From positions 1 through 64,000 of the forward strand of contig JAEMRT010000011.1 of the NCBI GenBank assembly GCA_016463225.1: a stretch of DNA of 64,000 bases. Direction: 5' to 3'. This DNA comes from Sphingopyxis sp. (GTDB lineage: Bacteria > Pseudomonadota > Alphaproteobacteria > Sphingomonadales > Sphingomonadaceae). Within the stretch, counting starts at the first letter, position 1. Each line of letters begins with the position of its first letter. Below the pieces are notes generated by a model, which was given only the letters and a program-made list of their open reading frames with translations, was not told where the DNA came from and searched no databases. Both the position numbers and the translations under genes were made by a program. Shown piece by piece: positions 43,778 to 53,174 of the stretch.

Positions 43778-44930
43778 ATTGGTCCACAAAATGCTGGGCA
43801 GCCGCGCGGGATGCGGCATCGACGCTGAATATGTCCTGAAGCGATGACGGGGCCGCAGGTTCCGCGGCATCGATCACCCGGCGCACGGTATCGACGATCG
43901 CCGGGAAGGATATGCGTCCCGCCAGGAAAGCGGCAACCGCCACTTCGTTCGCCGCGTTGAGCTGTGCCGGGCGGGCGCCGCCGGCGGCGATCGCGGCGCG
44001 GCAGAGCGCTGTCGCGGGGAAACGGACCTCGTCGGTCGCCTCGAAATCGAGCCGCGCGATGGTCGCAAGGTCGAGCGGGGCGCACGGCGTCGCCATCCGC
44101 TGCGGCCAGGCCAGCGCACTCGCGATCGGGATCCGCATGTCGGGCGACCCCAGCTGCGCCAGCGTCGAGCAGTCGATATATTCGACCAGGCTGTGGATCA
44201 CCGATTGCGGGTGGACGAGAATCTCGATGCGATCGAGCCCGACAGGGAAAAGATGATGCGCTTCAATGAGTTCGAGGCCTTTGTTCATCATCGTTGCCGA
44301 ATCGACGCTGATCTTGGCGCCCATCGACCAGTTGGGATGCGCGACCGCTTGCGCCGGGGTGACGCGCGCCATGTCGACCGCGCTCATCGTGCGGAACGGC
44401 CCGCCGCTCGCGGTCAGGATGATACGCCGCACCTGATCGATTCGGCCTCCCGCCAGACACTGAAAGATTGCATTATGCTCGCTGTCGACCGGCAGGATGG
44501 TGGCGCCCGATGTGCGCGCCGCCGCCATCATCAGCGCCCCGGCCGAGACCAGCGCCTCCTTGTTGGCGAGCGCCACATCGGTGCCCGCTGCCAGCGCCGC
44601 CATTGTCGGGGCCAGCCCGGCCGTACCAACGATCGCCGCCATCACGAGGTCAGTCGGCCGCTGCGCCGCGGCGACCAGTGCGTCGGCGCCGGCGGCGACT
44701 TCGATGCCGGTACCGGCAAGCGCCTCACGCAACTCAGCGTAGCGCCCCGCATCGGCGATGACCGCGACGTCGGGACGGAATTCACGCGCCAGCTTCGCCA
44801 GTTCGGCAACATCGCTGTTCGCAGTCAGTACACCGACCTGCCACCCGTCGCCGTCGCGGCGGACAAGGTCGAGGGTCGATTGCCCCACCGACCCCGTGGC
44901 GCCGAACAGCGAGAGGCGGCGCGGGGTCAT
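43764..44930 (-). CDS. dxr: 1-deoxy-D-xylulose-5-phosphate reductoisomerase
   Basis: A 388-residue enzyme of the MEP isoprenoid pathway that makes 2-C-methylerythritol 4-phosphate with NADPH and a divalent metal. The nucleotide motif is LFGATGSVGQST (8-19). VDSEHNAIFQCL provides the metal-binding Asp and Glu. GGPFRTMS forms the flexible-loop region, and MGAKISVDSATMMNKGLELI is the substrate signature. It starts 1 nt after cdsA, linking isoprenoid supply to UppS in the same transcript. Confidence 0.96.
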   Translation of the reverse strand: MTPRRLSLFGATGSVGQSTLDLVRRDGDGWQVGVLTANSDVAELAKLAREFRPDVAVIADAGRYAELREALAGTGIEVAAGADALVAAAQRPTDLVMAAIVGTAGLAPTMAALAAGTDVALANKEALVSAGALMMAAARTSGATILPVDSEHNAIFQCLAGGRIDQVRRIILTASGGPFRTMSAVDMARVTPAQAVAHPNWSMGAKISVDSATMMNKGLELIEAHHLFPVGLDRIEILVHPQSVIHSLVEYIDCSTLAQLGSPDMRIPIASALAWPQRMATPCAPLDLATIARLDFEATDEVRFPATALCRAAIAAGGARPAQLNAANEVAVAAFLAGRISFPAIVDTVRRVIDAAEPAAPSSLQDIFSVDAASRAAAQHFVDQYEHA

Positions 44931-44931
44931 G

Positions 44932-45606
44932 TCAACCCGCCGCCCGCACCGCGATCTGGCCGGTAAAGGCCAGCGCGCCGAGCAGCAGCGCCACCGGCAG
45001 CACGCCGTCGACGCGGTCGAACAGCCCGCCGTGACCGGGGATCAGCTTGCCTGAATCCTTCACCCCGGCGCGGCGCTTCATCCAGCTTTGCGCCAGATCG
45101 CCGAGCTGCGCGAGCAGGCCCATGAACAGGCCGATACACAGCGGCACGCCCACAATGCCTGCGCGGTCGCCGATGGTGGCGCTGGCGATCAGCGCGGCGA
45201 TCATGCCGCCGATCAACCCCGACCAGGTTTTCGACGGGCTGATTTTGGGGGCAAGCCGCGCGCCGCCAAAGGCGCGGCCAGCAAAATAAGCGCCGATATC
45301 GGTTGCCCACACCATGCCGAACACCCAGAGCGCGGCGGTCATCCCCAGCTGATCGCGGATAAACCACAGGCCCGCCATGGCGCCAAGGGTCACGACCGGT
45401 CCGAGGATGGTCAGCGCGGCTTTCGCGCCGCCGCCGATCGTCATCGCGCGCACCAGCGCCAGCCATTCGACGATAACGAGGGCACCGCCAACCAGCAGCA
45501 GCAGGCCGAACGCCAGCCCGCCGAACCACAAGGCGGTGCCCGCGATCGCAAACAGGATGATCGCCGACCCGATCCGTACCCAAAGGTCCGATTTACCCGC
45601 CGCCAT
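44932..45606 (-). CDS. cdsA: phosphatidate cytidylyltransferase (short form)
   Basis: A 224-residue polytopic membrane enzyme that makes CDP-diacylglycerol from phosphatidate and CTP. The signature runs from ISPSKTWSGLIGG through GDLAQSWMKRRAGVKDSGKL, then IPGHGGLFDRVDGV with metal-binding Asp residues. About six membrane helices are visible. It is about 40-60 residues shorter than typical CdsA, lacking part of the N-terminal helices. The downstream enzymes PssA and Psd are also in the window (50303-51812). Confidence 0.92.
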   Translation of the reverse strand: MAAGKSDLWVRIGSAIILFAIAGTALWFGGLAFGLLLLVGGALVIVEWLALVRAMTIGGGAKAALTILGPVVTLGAMAGLWFIRDQLGMTAALWVFGMVWATDIGAYFAGRAFGGARLAPKISPSKTWSGLIGGMIAALIASATIGDRAGIVGVPLCIGLFMGLLAQLGDLAQSWMKRRAGVKDSGKLIPGHGGLFDRVDGVLPVALLLGALAFTGQIAVRAAG

Positions 45607-45609
45607 GCT

Positions 45610-46311
45610 CTATAGTCCCCCGTAACGACGATCGCGGCGCGCAAAATGGTCGAGCGCCGCCTGCAGGTCGGCCGGTTTGAAATCCGGCCACAAAATGTCG
45701 GTGAAATACAGCTCGGCATAGGCCGACTGCCACAGCAGGAAGTTCGACAGTCGTACTTCGCCCGAGGTGCGGATGAGCAGATCGAGCGGCGGCATGTCGG
45801 CAGTGTCGAGATGCGCCGCGATTGCCGCTTCGCTGATCTCGCCCGTCGCCGCGGCAGCTTGCGCCGCGCGCACAAGTTCGTCCTGGGCGCCATAGTTGAG
45901 CGCCACGGCAAGCGTCGTACGCTTGTTGCCCGATGTGCGCTCGAGCGCATTTTCGATCAGCTTGACCACATCAGGCGCCAGCGCGCGCCAGTTGCCGATC
46001 ACTTTCAGCTTCACATCATTGGCTGCAAATTCGTCGAGATCACTGAGGATGAAGCGCTTCATCAACCCCATCAGGTCGTTGACTTCATCCTCGGGCCGTT
46101 TCCAGTTTTCGGACGAAAAGGCATAGAGCGTCATTGCCTCGATGCCGAGGTCGCCCGCTGCGCGAACGATCGTGCGCACCGCCTCGACCCCGGCCTTGTG
46201 ACCGGCGACGCGGGGCAGCAGGCGTTTTTTGGCCCAACGACCATTGCCATCCATGATGATGGCGACATGGCGCGCGCCGTGGCTGGCGGCTGACGTCGTC
46301 ATATTCTGCAC
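45610..46311 (-). CDS. uppS: isoprenyl transferase (undecaprenyl diphosphate synthase)
   Basis: A 233-residue cis-prenyltransferase that makes the C55 lipid carrier. HVAIIMDGNGRWAKKR holds the catalytic Asp21. Other blocks are GHKAGVEAVRTIVRAAGDLG, LTLYAFSSENWKRP (here MTLYAFSSENW), LAVALNYGAQDELVRA and LIRTSGEVRLSNFLLWQSAY. The GTG at 46311 has a ggaa site upstream; the ATG at 46302 is an alternative. The product serves peptidoglycan and the exopolysaccharide repeat unit. Confidence 0.95.
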   Translation of the reverse strand: MQNMTTSAASHGARHVAIIMDGNGRWAKKRLLPRVAGHKAGVEAVRTIVRAAGDLGIEAMTLYAFSSENWKRPEDEVNDLMGLMKRFILSDLDEFAANDVKLKVIGNWRALAPDVVKLIENALERTSGNKRTTLAVALNYGAQDELVRAAQAAAATGEISEAAIAAHLDTADMPPLDLLIRTSGEVRLSNFLLWQSAYAELYFTDILWPDFKPADLQAALDHFARRDRRYGGL

Positions 46312-46336
46312 AGGGTTCCGAAAGCCGCCCGGTCCA

Positions 46337-46891
46337 CTAGCCCAGGATTTCCTTTTCCTTCGCGGTCGCCGCGGCGTCGAGTTCGGCGATCGTCGCGTCG
46401 GTCAGTTTCTGCACCTCGGTCTCGTGACGCTTGCGCTCGTCTTCGCTGATTTCTTTCTTGTTCTCGTCGGCCTTCAGATTGTCCATGCCGTCGCGGCGGA
46501 CGTTGCGCACCGCAATGCGCGCCGCTTCGGCGTATTTGCCGGCGAGCTTGGACAGCTCCTTGCGGCGCTCCTGCGTCATTTCGGGGATAGGCAGGCGCAA
46601 CATCTGGCCATCGACGATCGGGTTGAGGCCGAGCCCCGCCGAGCGGATCGCCTTGTCGACCGGTCCGACGTTCGACTTGTCCCACACCTGTACCGTCAGC
46701 ATCCGCGCTTCGGGGGCGCTGACCGAGGCGACCTGATTCAGCGGCATGTGCGCGCCATAGACCTCGACCGTCACCGGATCGAGCAGCGCGGTGTGCGCGC
46801 GGCCGGTACGCAGGCCCGAAAGGTCGCTCTTCAGCGCCTCGACCGCGCCGTGCATCCGGCGTTCAAGGTCGGCCTTGTCATATTTCGCCAT
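46337..46891 (-). CDS. frr: ribosome recycling factor
   Basis: A 184-residue factor that, with EF-G, splits post-termination ribosomes. The ATG at 46891 begins [20 protein letters not shown]. Typical blocks are [40 protein letters not shown] and [19 protein letters not shown], then [16 protein letters not shown]. Upstream pyrH ends 47 bp away on the same strand. Confidence 0.97.
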   Translation of the reverse strand: MAKYDKADLERRMHGAVEALKSDLSGLRTGRAHTALLDPVTVEVYGAHMPLNQVASVSAPEARMLTVQVWDKSNVGPVDKAIRSAGLGLNPIVDGQMLRLPIPEMTQERRKELSKLAGKYAEAARIAVRNVRRDGMDNLKADENKKEISEDERKRHETEVQKLTDATIAELDAAATAKEKEILG

Positions 46892-46938
46892 CGTCTTGTC
46901 CTCTCTTATTGTATCAGGCGTCGCCGAGCGTATTTCCG

Positions 46939-47661
46939 TTAATCGGCATCGCCGACAATCGTCGAAACACCCTCGCCGCCCAGCACCCGTGCCAGATTGC
47001 CGGCCTCGCGAATGTTGAACACGACGATCGGAATATGATTGTCGCGGCACAGCGCGACCGCGCTCGCGTCCATCACCTTCAGATTGTCGGCGAGGACGCG
47101 GTCATAGCTGAGCGTGTCGTAACGGACCGCCGACTTATCCTTTTTGGGATCGGCGTTATACACGCCATCGACACTGGTACCTTTGAGCAGCGCGTCGCAC
47201 TTCATCTCGGCAGCGCGCAGCGCGGCGCCGCTGTCGGTGGTGAAATACGGCGCACCGACACCCGCGGCGAAGATCACCACCCTGCCCTTTTCCAGATGGC
47301 GTTCGGCGCGGCGGCGGATCACCGGTTCGCACACCTTGTCCATCTCGATCGCCGACTGGACGCGCGTTTCGACGCCCAGCTGTTCGAGCGCGTTCTGCAT
47401 AGCCAGCGCGTTCATCACGGTGGCGAGCATGCCCATATAGTCGGCCTGCGCGCGGTCCATGCCCTTGGCGGCGCCCGCCATGCCGCGAAAGATATTGCCG
47501 CCGCCGATGACGAGGCAGATTTCAAGCCCGCGTTCCTTGGCTTCCTTGACCTCGGCGGCCATGCTGGCGACGGTTTCAGGGTCGATGCCGAACGGGGTCG
47601 ATCCCATCAGCGCCTCGCCCGACAGTTTCAGCAAGATGCGTTTCATGCCGGGCAGTGCCAT
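46939..47661 (-). CDS. pyrH: UMP kinase
   Basis: A 240-residue amino-acid-kinase-fold enzyme that phosphorylates UMP with ATP, usually hexameric and activated by GTP. Motifs are [63 protein letters not shown] and [17 protein letters not shown], then [20 protein letters not shown]. It is preceded by a 115-bp gap after tsf. Confidence 0.97.
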   Translation of the reverse strand: MALPGMKRILLKLSGEALMGSTPFGIDPETVASMAAEVKEAKERGLEICLVIGGGNIFRGMAGAAKGMDRAQADYMGMLATVMNALAMQNALEQLGVETRVQSAIEMDKVCEPVIRRRAERHLEKGRVVIFAAGVGAPYFTTDSGAALRAAEMKCDALLKGTSVDGVYNADPKKDKSAVRYDTLSYDRVLADNLKVMDASAVALCRDNHIPIVVFNIREAGNLARVLGGEGVSTIVGDAD

Positions 47662-47696
47662 GATCAGAGGAACCTCTTTGGGGGGTTAGATACGCG

Positions 47697-47730
47697 AATG
47701 GCGCGCACCCTAGTGAAGGCGCGCGCCATT
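47697..47730. other. 10-bp stem-loop between tsf and pyrH
   Basis: aatggcgcgc at 47697-47706 is the exact reverse complement of gcgcgccatt at 47721-47730, with a 14-nt loop. No T-run follows on the minus strand, so it is more likely a processing or stability hairpin than a terminator. Confidence 0.45.
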
Positions 47731-47776
47731 GCCAAGCGGACTGCCACGCCTTGGCGCGGCAACTCCGCGTTTCTTT

Positions 47777-48703
47777 TTAGACGCCAGCGACCGCTGCGAC
47801 TTCCGCCGCGAAATCGCTTTCTTCCTTCTCGATGCCTTCACCGAGCTGGAAGCGGGTGAAACCCTTGAGCGTGATCGTCGCACCGACATCCTTGCCGGCT
47901 GCGGCAACGACTTCGGCGACCGGGGTCTTGCCGTCCATCACGAACAGCTGCGACAGCAGCGCGTTTTCCTTGCGGAACTTGGCGATGCCGCCGTCGACCA
48001 TCTTTGCGGCGATGTCGGCGGGCTTGCCCGACTGGGCCGCCTTTTCTTCGGCGATCGCGCGTTCGCGGGCGACGAGTTCGGGATCGAGATCGTCCCCGTT
48101 CAGCGCCAGCGGGTTGGCGGCGGCAACGTGCATCGCCAGCTGCTTACCCAGCGGTTCGAGGACATCGGCGCCGGCGGTCGATTCGAGCGCGACGAGCACG
48201 CCGATCTTGCCCATGCCGGGAGCGGCGGCGTTGTGGACATAAGCGGTGACGACGCCCGAGTTCACCGACATGATGGCCGAACGGCGCAGCGACTGGTTTT
48301 CACCGATCGTCGAGATATTCTGCGTCAGCTGTTCGGTGACAGTGCCGCCGGCCGGATAAGCCGACGCGCCCAGCGCGTCGATGTCGGCGATATTGCCGGC
48401 AAGCGCGACATTGGTCACGTCGCGCACGAAGGTCTGGAACTGCTCGTTCTTGGCAACGAAATCGGTTTCGCTGTTCACTTCGACCATCGCGCCGCGAGTG
48501 CCGTCGGTGGCGACGCCAACCAGACCTTCAGCGGCGATGCGGCCTGCCTTTTTGGCGGCGGCGGCGAGGCCCTTGGTGCGCAGCCAGTCGATCGATGCTT
48601 CGATGTCGCCGCCATTATCGGCGAGCGCCCTTTTGCAATCCATCATCCCTGCGCCCGTGCGGTCGCGCAGTTCCTTGACGAGAGCGGCCGTAATTTCAGC
48701 CAT
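47777..48703 (-). CDS. tsf: translation elongation factor Ts
   Basis: A 308-residue guanine-nucleotide exchange factor for EF-Tu. The ATG at 48703 begins [20 protein letters not shown], and [20 protein letters not shown] completes the N-terminal signature. [19 protein letters not shown] is the second signature. [20 protein letters not shown] and [13 protein letters not shown] mark the C-terminal part. It follows rpsB after 137 bp that contain two hairpins. Confidence 0.97.
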   Translation of the reverse strand: MAEITAALVKELRDRTGAGMMDCKRALADNGGDIEASIDWLRTKGLAAAAKKAGRIAAEGLVGVATDGTRGAMVEVNSETDFVAKNEQFQTFVRDVTNVALAGNIADIDALGASAYPAGGTVTEQLTQNISTIGENQSLRRSAIMSVNSGVVTAYVHNAAAPGMGKIGVLVALESTAGADVLEPLGKQLAMHVAAANPLALNGDDLDPELVARERAIAEEKAAQSGKPADIAAKMVDGGIAKFRKENALLSQLFVMDGKTPVAEVVAAAGKDVGATITLKGFTRFQLGEGIEKEESDFAAEVAAVAGV

Positions 48704-48724
48704 CGGTGATCCTTTCAAATGAGA

Positions 48725-48829
48725 AGCGGTCCCGAGAGGGAACCGCTGCGCCGCACGCGTGGCGGCGGGACAAGTCAAAACAATGACCGAGGGCGGCGGC
48801 TGCCGTTTCGCTGCGCGCCGCCCCCGTCA
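48725..48829. other. two hairpins between rpsB and tsf
   Basis: agcggtccc (48725-48733) pairs with gggaaccgct (48738-48747) with one bulge. A larger imperfect stem pairs about 48784-48802 (tgaccgagggcggcggctg) with 48810-48829. Such hairpins in the rpsB-tsf gap can partly terminate transcription or mark mRNA processing. Confidence 0.45.
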
Positions 48830-48840
48830 TTCAGGCGCGC

Positions 48841-49746
48841 TTAGGCGTCGCTCTGACGTTCGGTTTCGGCAGCCGCCTCGGCGGGAACCTGTTCGTCTTC
48901 GGTCACCGGAGCAGCTTCGACTGCCGGAGCCGCTTCGACAGCCGGAGCAGCTTCGACGACCGGGGCTTCTTCAGCAACCGGGGCAGCAGCTTCTTCGACC
49001 AGCGCCGGTTCGGCGACGGGGTTCACCGCAGCGCCCAGGTCTTCGCCGCGATCGGCGCGAGCCTGCTGGCCGCCACGCGTCGCGGCCTGAGCGATCGCAT
49101 CGCAGTACAGGCGGATGGCGCGCGCGGCGTCATCGTTGGCCGGAACCGGGAAAGCGATACCATCGGGCGAGACGTTCGAATCGAGGATCGCGACGACGGG
49201 GATACCAAGGACGTTGGCTTCCTTGATCGCCAGCTCTTCCTTGTTCGCGTCGATCACGAACATCACGTCGGGAATGCCGCCCATGTCGCGGATACCGCCG
49301 AGCGACATTTCGAGCTTGTCGCGTTCGCGGGTGCGGTTGAGCACTTCCTTCTTGGTCAGGCCCGAGGTGTCGCCCGAAAGCTGTTCCTCAAGGGTCTTGA
49401 GACGCTTGATCGAACCCGAGATCGTCTTCCAGTTGGTGAGCATGCCGCCCAGCCAGCGGTGATTGACGAAATGCTGACCCGAAGCGCGGGCAGCATCGGC
49501 GATCGGACCCTGCGCCTGGCGCTTGGTGCCGACGAACAGAACCTTGCCACCCGACGCCGCCGACGAGGCGACAAATTCGAGGGCGCGCGCGAAAAGCGGC
49601 ACGGTCTGCGACAGGTCGAGAATGTGGATGCCGTTACGCGCACCGAAAATATACGGCTTCATGCGCGGGTTCCAGCGGTGGGTCTGGTGGCCGAAGTGGG
49701 CGCCAGCCTCGATAAGATTCTGCATCGTGACGACAGGTGCCGCCAT
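48841..49746 (-). CDS. rpsB: 30S ribosomal protein S2
   Basis: A 301-residue small-subunit protein. The ATG at 49746 has a strong aaggag site. The core contains [56 protein letters not shown] and [20 protein letters not shown], then [20 protein letters not shown]. After about residue 235 a low-complexity Ala/Glu/Pro/Val tail of over 60 residues follows, with AVEAAP repeats, as in many alphaproteobacterial S2 proteins. It heads the rpsB-tsf-pyrH-frr run. Confidence 0.97.
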   Translation of the reverse strand: MAAPVVTMQNLIEAGAHFGHQTHRWNPRMKPYIFGARNGIHILDLSQTVPLFARALEFVASSAASGGKVLFVGTKRQAQGPIADAARASGQHFVNHRWLGGMLTNWKTISGSIKRLKTLEEQLSGDTSGLTKKEVLNRTRERDKLEMSLGGIRDMGGIPDVMFVIDANKEELAIKEANVLGIPVVAILDSNVSPDGIAFPVPANDDAARAIRLYCDAIAQAATRGGQQARADRGEDLGAAVNPVAEPALVEEAAAPVAEEAPVVEAAPAVEAAPAVEAAPVTEDEQVPAEAAAETERQSDA

Positions 49747-49852
49747 AGTCTTTCTCCTTCCGGTTGGTCCTCTGGAAAGCAAGAACCGGGTTCCGCAAGC
49801 GGATGATCCCGGCACCGGTTTATGTGCGCCTTCCATGTGGAATGCGCGGGCC

Positions 49853-49879
49853 GTTAGCCGCGTTGATCGCCAAAAGCAA
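49853..49879 (-). promoter_or_regulatory. candidate rpsB promoter
   Basis: On the minus strand TTGCTTT followed by 14 bp and GCTAAC matches the Caulobacter-type housekeeping layout (TTGACGS-N10-14-GCTANA) except at two -35 positions. TTGCTT is at 49879-49874 and GCTAAC at 49858-49853. Transcription would begin about 100 nt upstream of the rpsB ATG. Confidence 0.45.
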
Positions 49880-50027
49880 GCGCCGACGGCGCATTCGGGA
49901 TGAACGGTGCGCGCGTCCGATCATTCGATCCGGCGCCAATCTGACTCCATTCGTCGCAAAACACTTGAGAACAAAACAGGAACATGCAACCAAAAGCCAA
50001 GCGAAACCGTCATTCCCGCTGGAAAGG

Positions 50028-50041
50028 TTTCGTTAACGAAA
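50028..50041. promoter_or_regulatory. 14-bp perfect palindrome TTTCGTTAACGAAA
   Basis: It lies 17 bp upstream of the ATG of the small membrane protein at 50059, overlapping the region where a transcription start or early leader would be. It is a candidate repressor operator. Its 8-bp core CGTTAACG also occurs at 36727-36734. Confidence 0.35.
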
Positions 50042-50058
50042 ACCCGGAAGGACAGATC

Positions 50059-50319
50059 ATGGTTCAGGTCGCAGCCGCACTCCTCTTCGCCCTCGCCGCC
50101 GGACTCGGCATCACCGTGATCCTTGCCATGCTGAAATCAAACGAGACGGCGATTCTTTCGGCGTTACTCGGTGAAGGTGCTTTCACAGGCGATGCCGCAC
50201 CCCAGCCCGGACCTGCGACGGTCATCAAGCTCCGCCCGTCAGCACCGCGTCGCCACATCGCGCGCGCCATCGTCGCCCGCCCCCAGCTCAGCAAGCCACA
50301 GTTCAGCCGCGCCGCCTGA
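50059..50319 (+). CDS. small single-helix membrane protein
   Basis: An 86-residue protein starting at ATG 50059 behind gaagga. The first 25 residues (VQVAAALLFALAAGLGITVI) form one membrane helix or uncleaved signal. The rest is a Pro/Arg/Lys-rich basic tail (RPSAPRRHIARAIVARPQLS). I do not recognise a family. Its stop codon is inside the 3' end of the convergent pssA gene (17-bp overlap). It is bounded upstream by the palindrome at 50028. Confidence 0.6.
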   Translation: MVQVAAALLFALAAGLGITVILAMLKSNETAILSALLGEGAFTGDAAPQPGPATVIKLRPSAPRRHIARAIVARPQLSKPQFSRAA

Positions 50320-51076
50320 CCTTGGCATAGCTGGCGAGGCCGAACGGCAGCGCCGCCACATAAAGCGCACAGACGAAAAGCAGGGTGAGCCAGGGCGCGG
50401 TGACTAGCGCCGCGCCGAGCAGGCCAACCCCCGCAAGCGCGAACAGGCGCCACGACCGGCGCAACCGGATCGACGACCAGCTGAACGTCGGGAGCGCCGA
50501 AATCATCAGCATTGCCACCGCCAGCGCCCATGGCATGACGACATACCATTCGCGGAACAGCGGATTGTCGGTGACAAGCCACAAGTAGATCGGGACAAAT
50601 GCCAGCCCGGCTCCCGCAGGTGCCGGAATCCCGGTCATGAAACCCGCCGATTTGTGCGGCTGAAAATCAGCATCCATCCGCGAGTTGAAACGGGCGAGGC
50701 GCAGCGCGCAGCATACCGCCAGCGCCAGCGCCGCGGTCCAGCCAAACTTCGGCGCGTCCTGGAGCGACCACAGGAACAGGATCATCGCCGGAGCCACGCC
50801 AAAGGCGATAACGTCCGACAGCGAATCGAGCTCGGCGCCAAATTTGCTCTGCGCGCGGAGCAGGCGGGCGATGCGCCCGTCCATGCCGTCGAGTACGCCG
50901 GCAAAAATCACCGCGGCGATGGCGAGTTCAAACTGCCCGCCGATCGCAAAGCGCACCCCGGTCAGGCCAAAACACAGTGCCAGCACGGTAATTGCATTGG
51001 GGGCAAAGGCGCGCAGGCTGATCCCGCCGATACGGCGGCCCGCGGCGTCGGCCGGAAGCTGGTTGTCGTCTGTCAC
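50303..51076 (-). CDS. pssA: CDP-diacylglycerol-serine O-phosphatidyltransferase
   Basis: A 257-residue polytopic membrane enzyme that makes phosphatidylserine from CDP-diacylglycerol and serine. The CDP-alcohol phosphotransferase motif DGRIAR-x8-G-x3-D-x3-D is complete (DGRIARLLRAQSKFGAELD then SLSD). I use the GTG at 51076, 1 nt after the psd stop; a TTG at 51088 is possible. About seven hydrophobic helices follow. Its product is the substrate of the upstream psd gene. Confidence 0.93.
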   Translation of the reverse strand: MTDDNQLPADAAGRRIGGISLRAFAPNAITVLALCFGLTGVRFAIGGQFELAIAAVIFAGVLDGMDGRIARLLRAQSKFGAELDSLSDVIAFGVAPAMILFLWSLQDAPKFGWTAALALAVCCALRLARFNSRMDADFQPHKSAGFMTGIPAPAGAGLAFVPIYLWLVTDNPLFREWYVVMPWALAVAMLMISALPTFSWSSIRLRRSWRLFALAGVGLLGAALVTAPWLTLLFVCALYVAALPFGLASYAKVRRRG

Positions 51077-51077
51077 C

Positions 51078-51812
51078 CTATTGTCCAATGCCGTCGATCA
51101 TCGCAGCCTGACCGATCCGCGCGACAACGGTCTCGCCCGCCAGCGTCCGCTGACCGAGCAGCACCTGCGGCGTCGTGCCAGCGGGCAGATAGACATCGAC
51201 GCGGCTGCCGAAGCGGATCAGCCCGACGCGCTGGCCGGTGACCAGTTCATTGCCCATGGTGACGAACGGCATGATCCGACGCGCCACGAGGCCGGCGATC
51301 TGGGTAAAGCCGATACGGACGCCGTCGGCGCGCTCGACGACGAAATGCTGGCGTTCATTCTCCTCGCTCGCCTTGTCGAGGTCGGCGTTGAGGAATTTAC
51401 CGGGGATATAGACGAGCTTGCGCAGCGTCCCGGCGACCGGGGTGCGATTGATGTGAACGTCGAAGACGCTCATGAAAATCGACACGCGCAGCATCGGCCC
51501 ATCGCCCAGCCCGTCCGCGCCGGCGATCTCGGGCGGAGGGGGCACTTCAGCAATCTGGGTGACCAGCCCGTCGGCGGGCGCGATGACGACATCGCTGCCG
51601 GTCGGGGTGATGCGCATGGGATCGCGGAAAAAGGTACCGACCCACACGGTCACGCCGAGCATCAGCCAAGGCAGGATCGGCCAGCCGAGCAGGAAGAAAC
51701 AGAGGGTGATGATAGCCGCAATCAGGAGGAACTTGCGTCCCTCAGGATGGATTGAGGGCCATTGCCATTTGATACCGCCACCGGGGCGGTTGGAAGAGAT
51801 GATGTTGGACAT
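51078..51812 (-). CDS. psd: phosphatidylserine decarboxylase
   Basis: A 244-residue pro-enzyme that converts phosphatidylserine to phosphatidylethanolamine. The start is the ATG at 51812 ([20 protein letters not shown]); the long open frame further upstream only mirrors icd. One or two N-terminal membrane helices at about residues 28-60 precede FFRDP and APADG. H120 is in the DVHINR motif. The self-cleavage site is Gly202-Ser203 in [13 protein letters not shown], where the serine becomes the pyruvoyl cofactor. It is the short PSD-A-like type. Confidence 0.94.
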   Translation of the reverse strand: MSNIISSNRPGGGIKWQWPSIHPEGRKFLLIAAIITLCFFLLGWPILPWLMLGVTVWVGTFFRDPMRITPTGSDVVIAPADGLVTQIAEVPPPPEIAGADGLGDGPMLRVSIFMSVFDVHINRTPVAGTLRKLVYIPGKFLNADLDKASEENERQHFVVERADGVRIGFTQIAGLVARRIMPFVTMGNELVTGQRVGLIRFGSRVDVYLPAGTTPQVLLGQRTLAGETVVARIGQAAMIDGIGQ

Positions 51813-51820
51813 GGCCGTTC

Positions 51821-51848
51821 TTCTAGGGTGCGTGCCTGATACTGACAA
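51821..51848 (-). promoter_or_regulatory. candidate psd-pssA promoter
   Basis: On the minus strand TTGTCA (51848-51843) and CTAGAA (51826-51821) are 16 bp apart. The start of transcription would fall near 51814, only about 2 nt before the psd ATG, implying an almost leaderless mRNA unless another promoter is used. Confidence 0.3.
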
Positions 51849-51882
51849 TGGATAAGGCACAGCGCGGGTTCCACCACGCCCA

Positions 51883-51910
51883 TTGATCAATCGCGCCGCT
51901 TTGCCTAAGG
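51883..51910 (+). promoter_or_regulatory. candidate icd promoter
   Basis: TTGATC (51883-51888) and CTAAGG (51905-51910) are separated by 16 bp. The transcript would start near 51917, with a 34-nt leader that contains the caaggataaagg ribosome-binding region before the ATG at 51951. Confidence 0.4.
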
Positions 51911-51950
51911 CCCGCTGCAACTCCGACTCCCCAAGGATAAAGGCAGCAGC

Positions 51951-53165
51951 ATGGGCAAGATCAAGGTAGCCAACCCGGTCGTCGAACTCGACGGCGACGA
52001 AATGACCCGGATCATCTGGCAATGGATCCGCGAGCGGCTGATCCTTCCCTATCTCGACATCGACCTGCATTATTACGATCTCAGCATCGAAATGCGCGAC
52101 CAGACCGACGACAAGATCACGGTCGATGCTGCCAACGCGATCGCCAAATATGGCGTTGGCGTCAAATGCGCGACGATCACCCCCGACGAAGAGCGCGTCG
52201 TAGAATTCGGCCTGAAGAAAATGTGGAAGTCGCCGAACGGCACGATCCGCAACATTCTGGGCGGCGTCGTGTTCCGCGAACCGATCGTGATGAAGAATGT
52301 CCCGCGCCTCGTCCCCGGCTGGACCGACCCGATCGTCGTCGGCCGCCACGCCTTCGGCGACCAGTATAAGGCAACCGACTTCCGCGTCCCCGGCCCGGGC
52401 AAGCTGCGCCTGGTGTTCGAAGGCGAAGACGGCAAGGTCATCGACGAGGAAGTGTTCCTGTTCCCCTCGTCGGGCGTCGCGATGGCGATGTACAACCTCG
52501 ACGATTCGATCCGCGACTTCGCGCGCGCCAGCCTGAATTATGGCCTCGCGCGCAAGTGGCCGGTGTATCTGTCGACCAAGAACACGATCCTGAAAGCCTA
52601 TGACGGCCGCTTCAAGGACATTTTCGAGGAAGTGTTCAACGCCGAATTCAAGGCCGATTTCGATGCCGCGGGCATCGTTTACGAACACCGCCTGATCGAC
52701 GACATGGTCGCATCGGCGCTCAAATGGTCGGGCAAGTTCGTCTGGGCCTGCAAGAATTACGACGGCGACGTCCAGTCGGACACCGTCGCGCAGGGCTTTG
52801 GCTCGCTCGGCCTGATGACCAGCGTGCTGATGACCCCCGACGGCCAGACGGTCGAATCCGAAGCGGCGCACGGCACAGTCACCCGCCACTATCGCATGCA
52901 CCAGCAAGGCAAGGCGACCTCGACCAACCCGATCGCGTCGATCTTTGCGTGGACCGGCGGCCTCAAGCACCGCGGCAAGCTCGACGACAATGCCGAGTTG
53001 ATCAAGTTTGCCGAAACGCTTGAGCGGGTCTGTGTCGATACCGTCGAAAGCGGCAAGATGACCAAGGATCTGGCGCTGTTGATCGGTCCCGACCAGAATT
53101 GGCTGACCACCGAAGGTTTCTTCGAGGCGGTCGTCGAAAACCTTGAAGCCAAGATGGGCGCCTGA
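51951..53165 (+). CDS. icd: isocitrate dehydrogenase, NADP-dependent
   Basis: A 404-residue TCA-cycle enzyme that converts isocitrate to 2-oxoglutarate. It belongs to the eukaryote-like homodimeric subfamily II common in alphaproteobacteria. Blocks include [70 protein letters not shown] and [20 protein letters not shown], then [20 protein letters not shown]. The metal-site Asp residues are in [10 protein letters not shown] and YDGDVQSD. Confidence 0.97.
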   Translation: MGKIKVANPVVELDGDEMTRIIWQWIRERLILPYLDIDLHYYDLSIEMRDQTDDKITVDAANAIAKYGVGVKCATITPDEERVVEFGLKKMWKSPNGTIRNILGGVVFREPIVMKNVPRLVPGWTDPIVVGRHAFGDQYKATDFRVPGPGKLRLVFEGEDGKVIDEEVFLFPSSGVAMAMYNLDDSIRDFARASLNYGLARKWPVYLSTKNTILKAYDGRFKDIFEEVFNAEFKADFDAAGIVYEHRLIDDMVASALKWSGKFVWACKNYDGDVQSDTVAQGFGSLGLMTSVLMTPDGQTVESEAAHGTVTRHYRMHQQGKATSTNPIASIFAWTGGLKHRGKLDDNAELIKFAETLERVCVDTVESGKMTKDLALLIGPDQNWLTTEGFFEAVVENLEAKMGA

Positions 53166-53174
53166 CCTAATTTC

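Larger units (their letters stand above)
49747..50058. other. 312-bp divergent intergenic region upstream of rpsB
   Basis: It contains the rpsB leader and its candidate promoter (49853-49879), and a 14-bp perfect palindrome (50028-50041) just before the next gene on the plus strand. GC-rich segments within the leader (around 49789-49820) could fold and might serve S2 autoregulation, but I could not identify a known leader motif. No gene is called. Confidence 0.5.

Noticed and set aside
51813-52970. Long open frame extending psd upstream on the minus strand (386 extra codons)
   Set aside because: It runs exactly antisense to icd and shows the mirror composition of that gene; psd begins with a family-like start at 51812.
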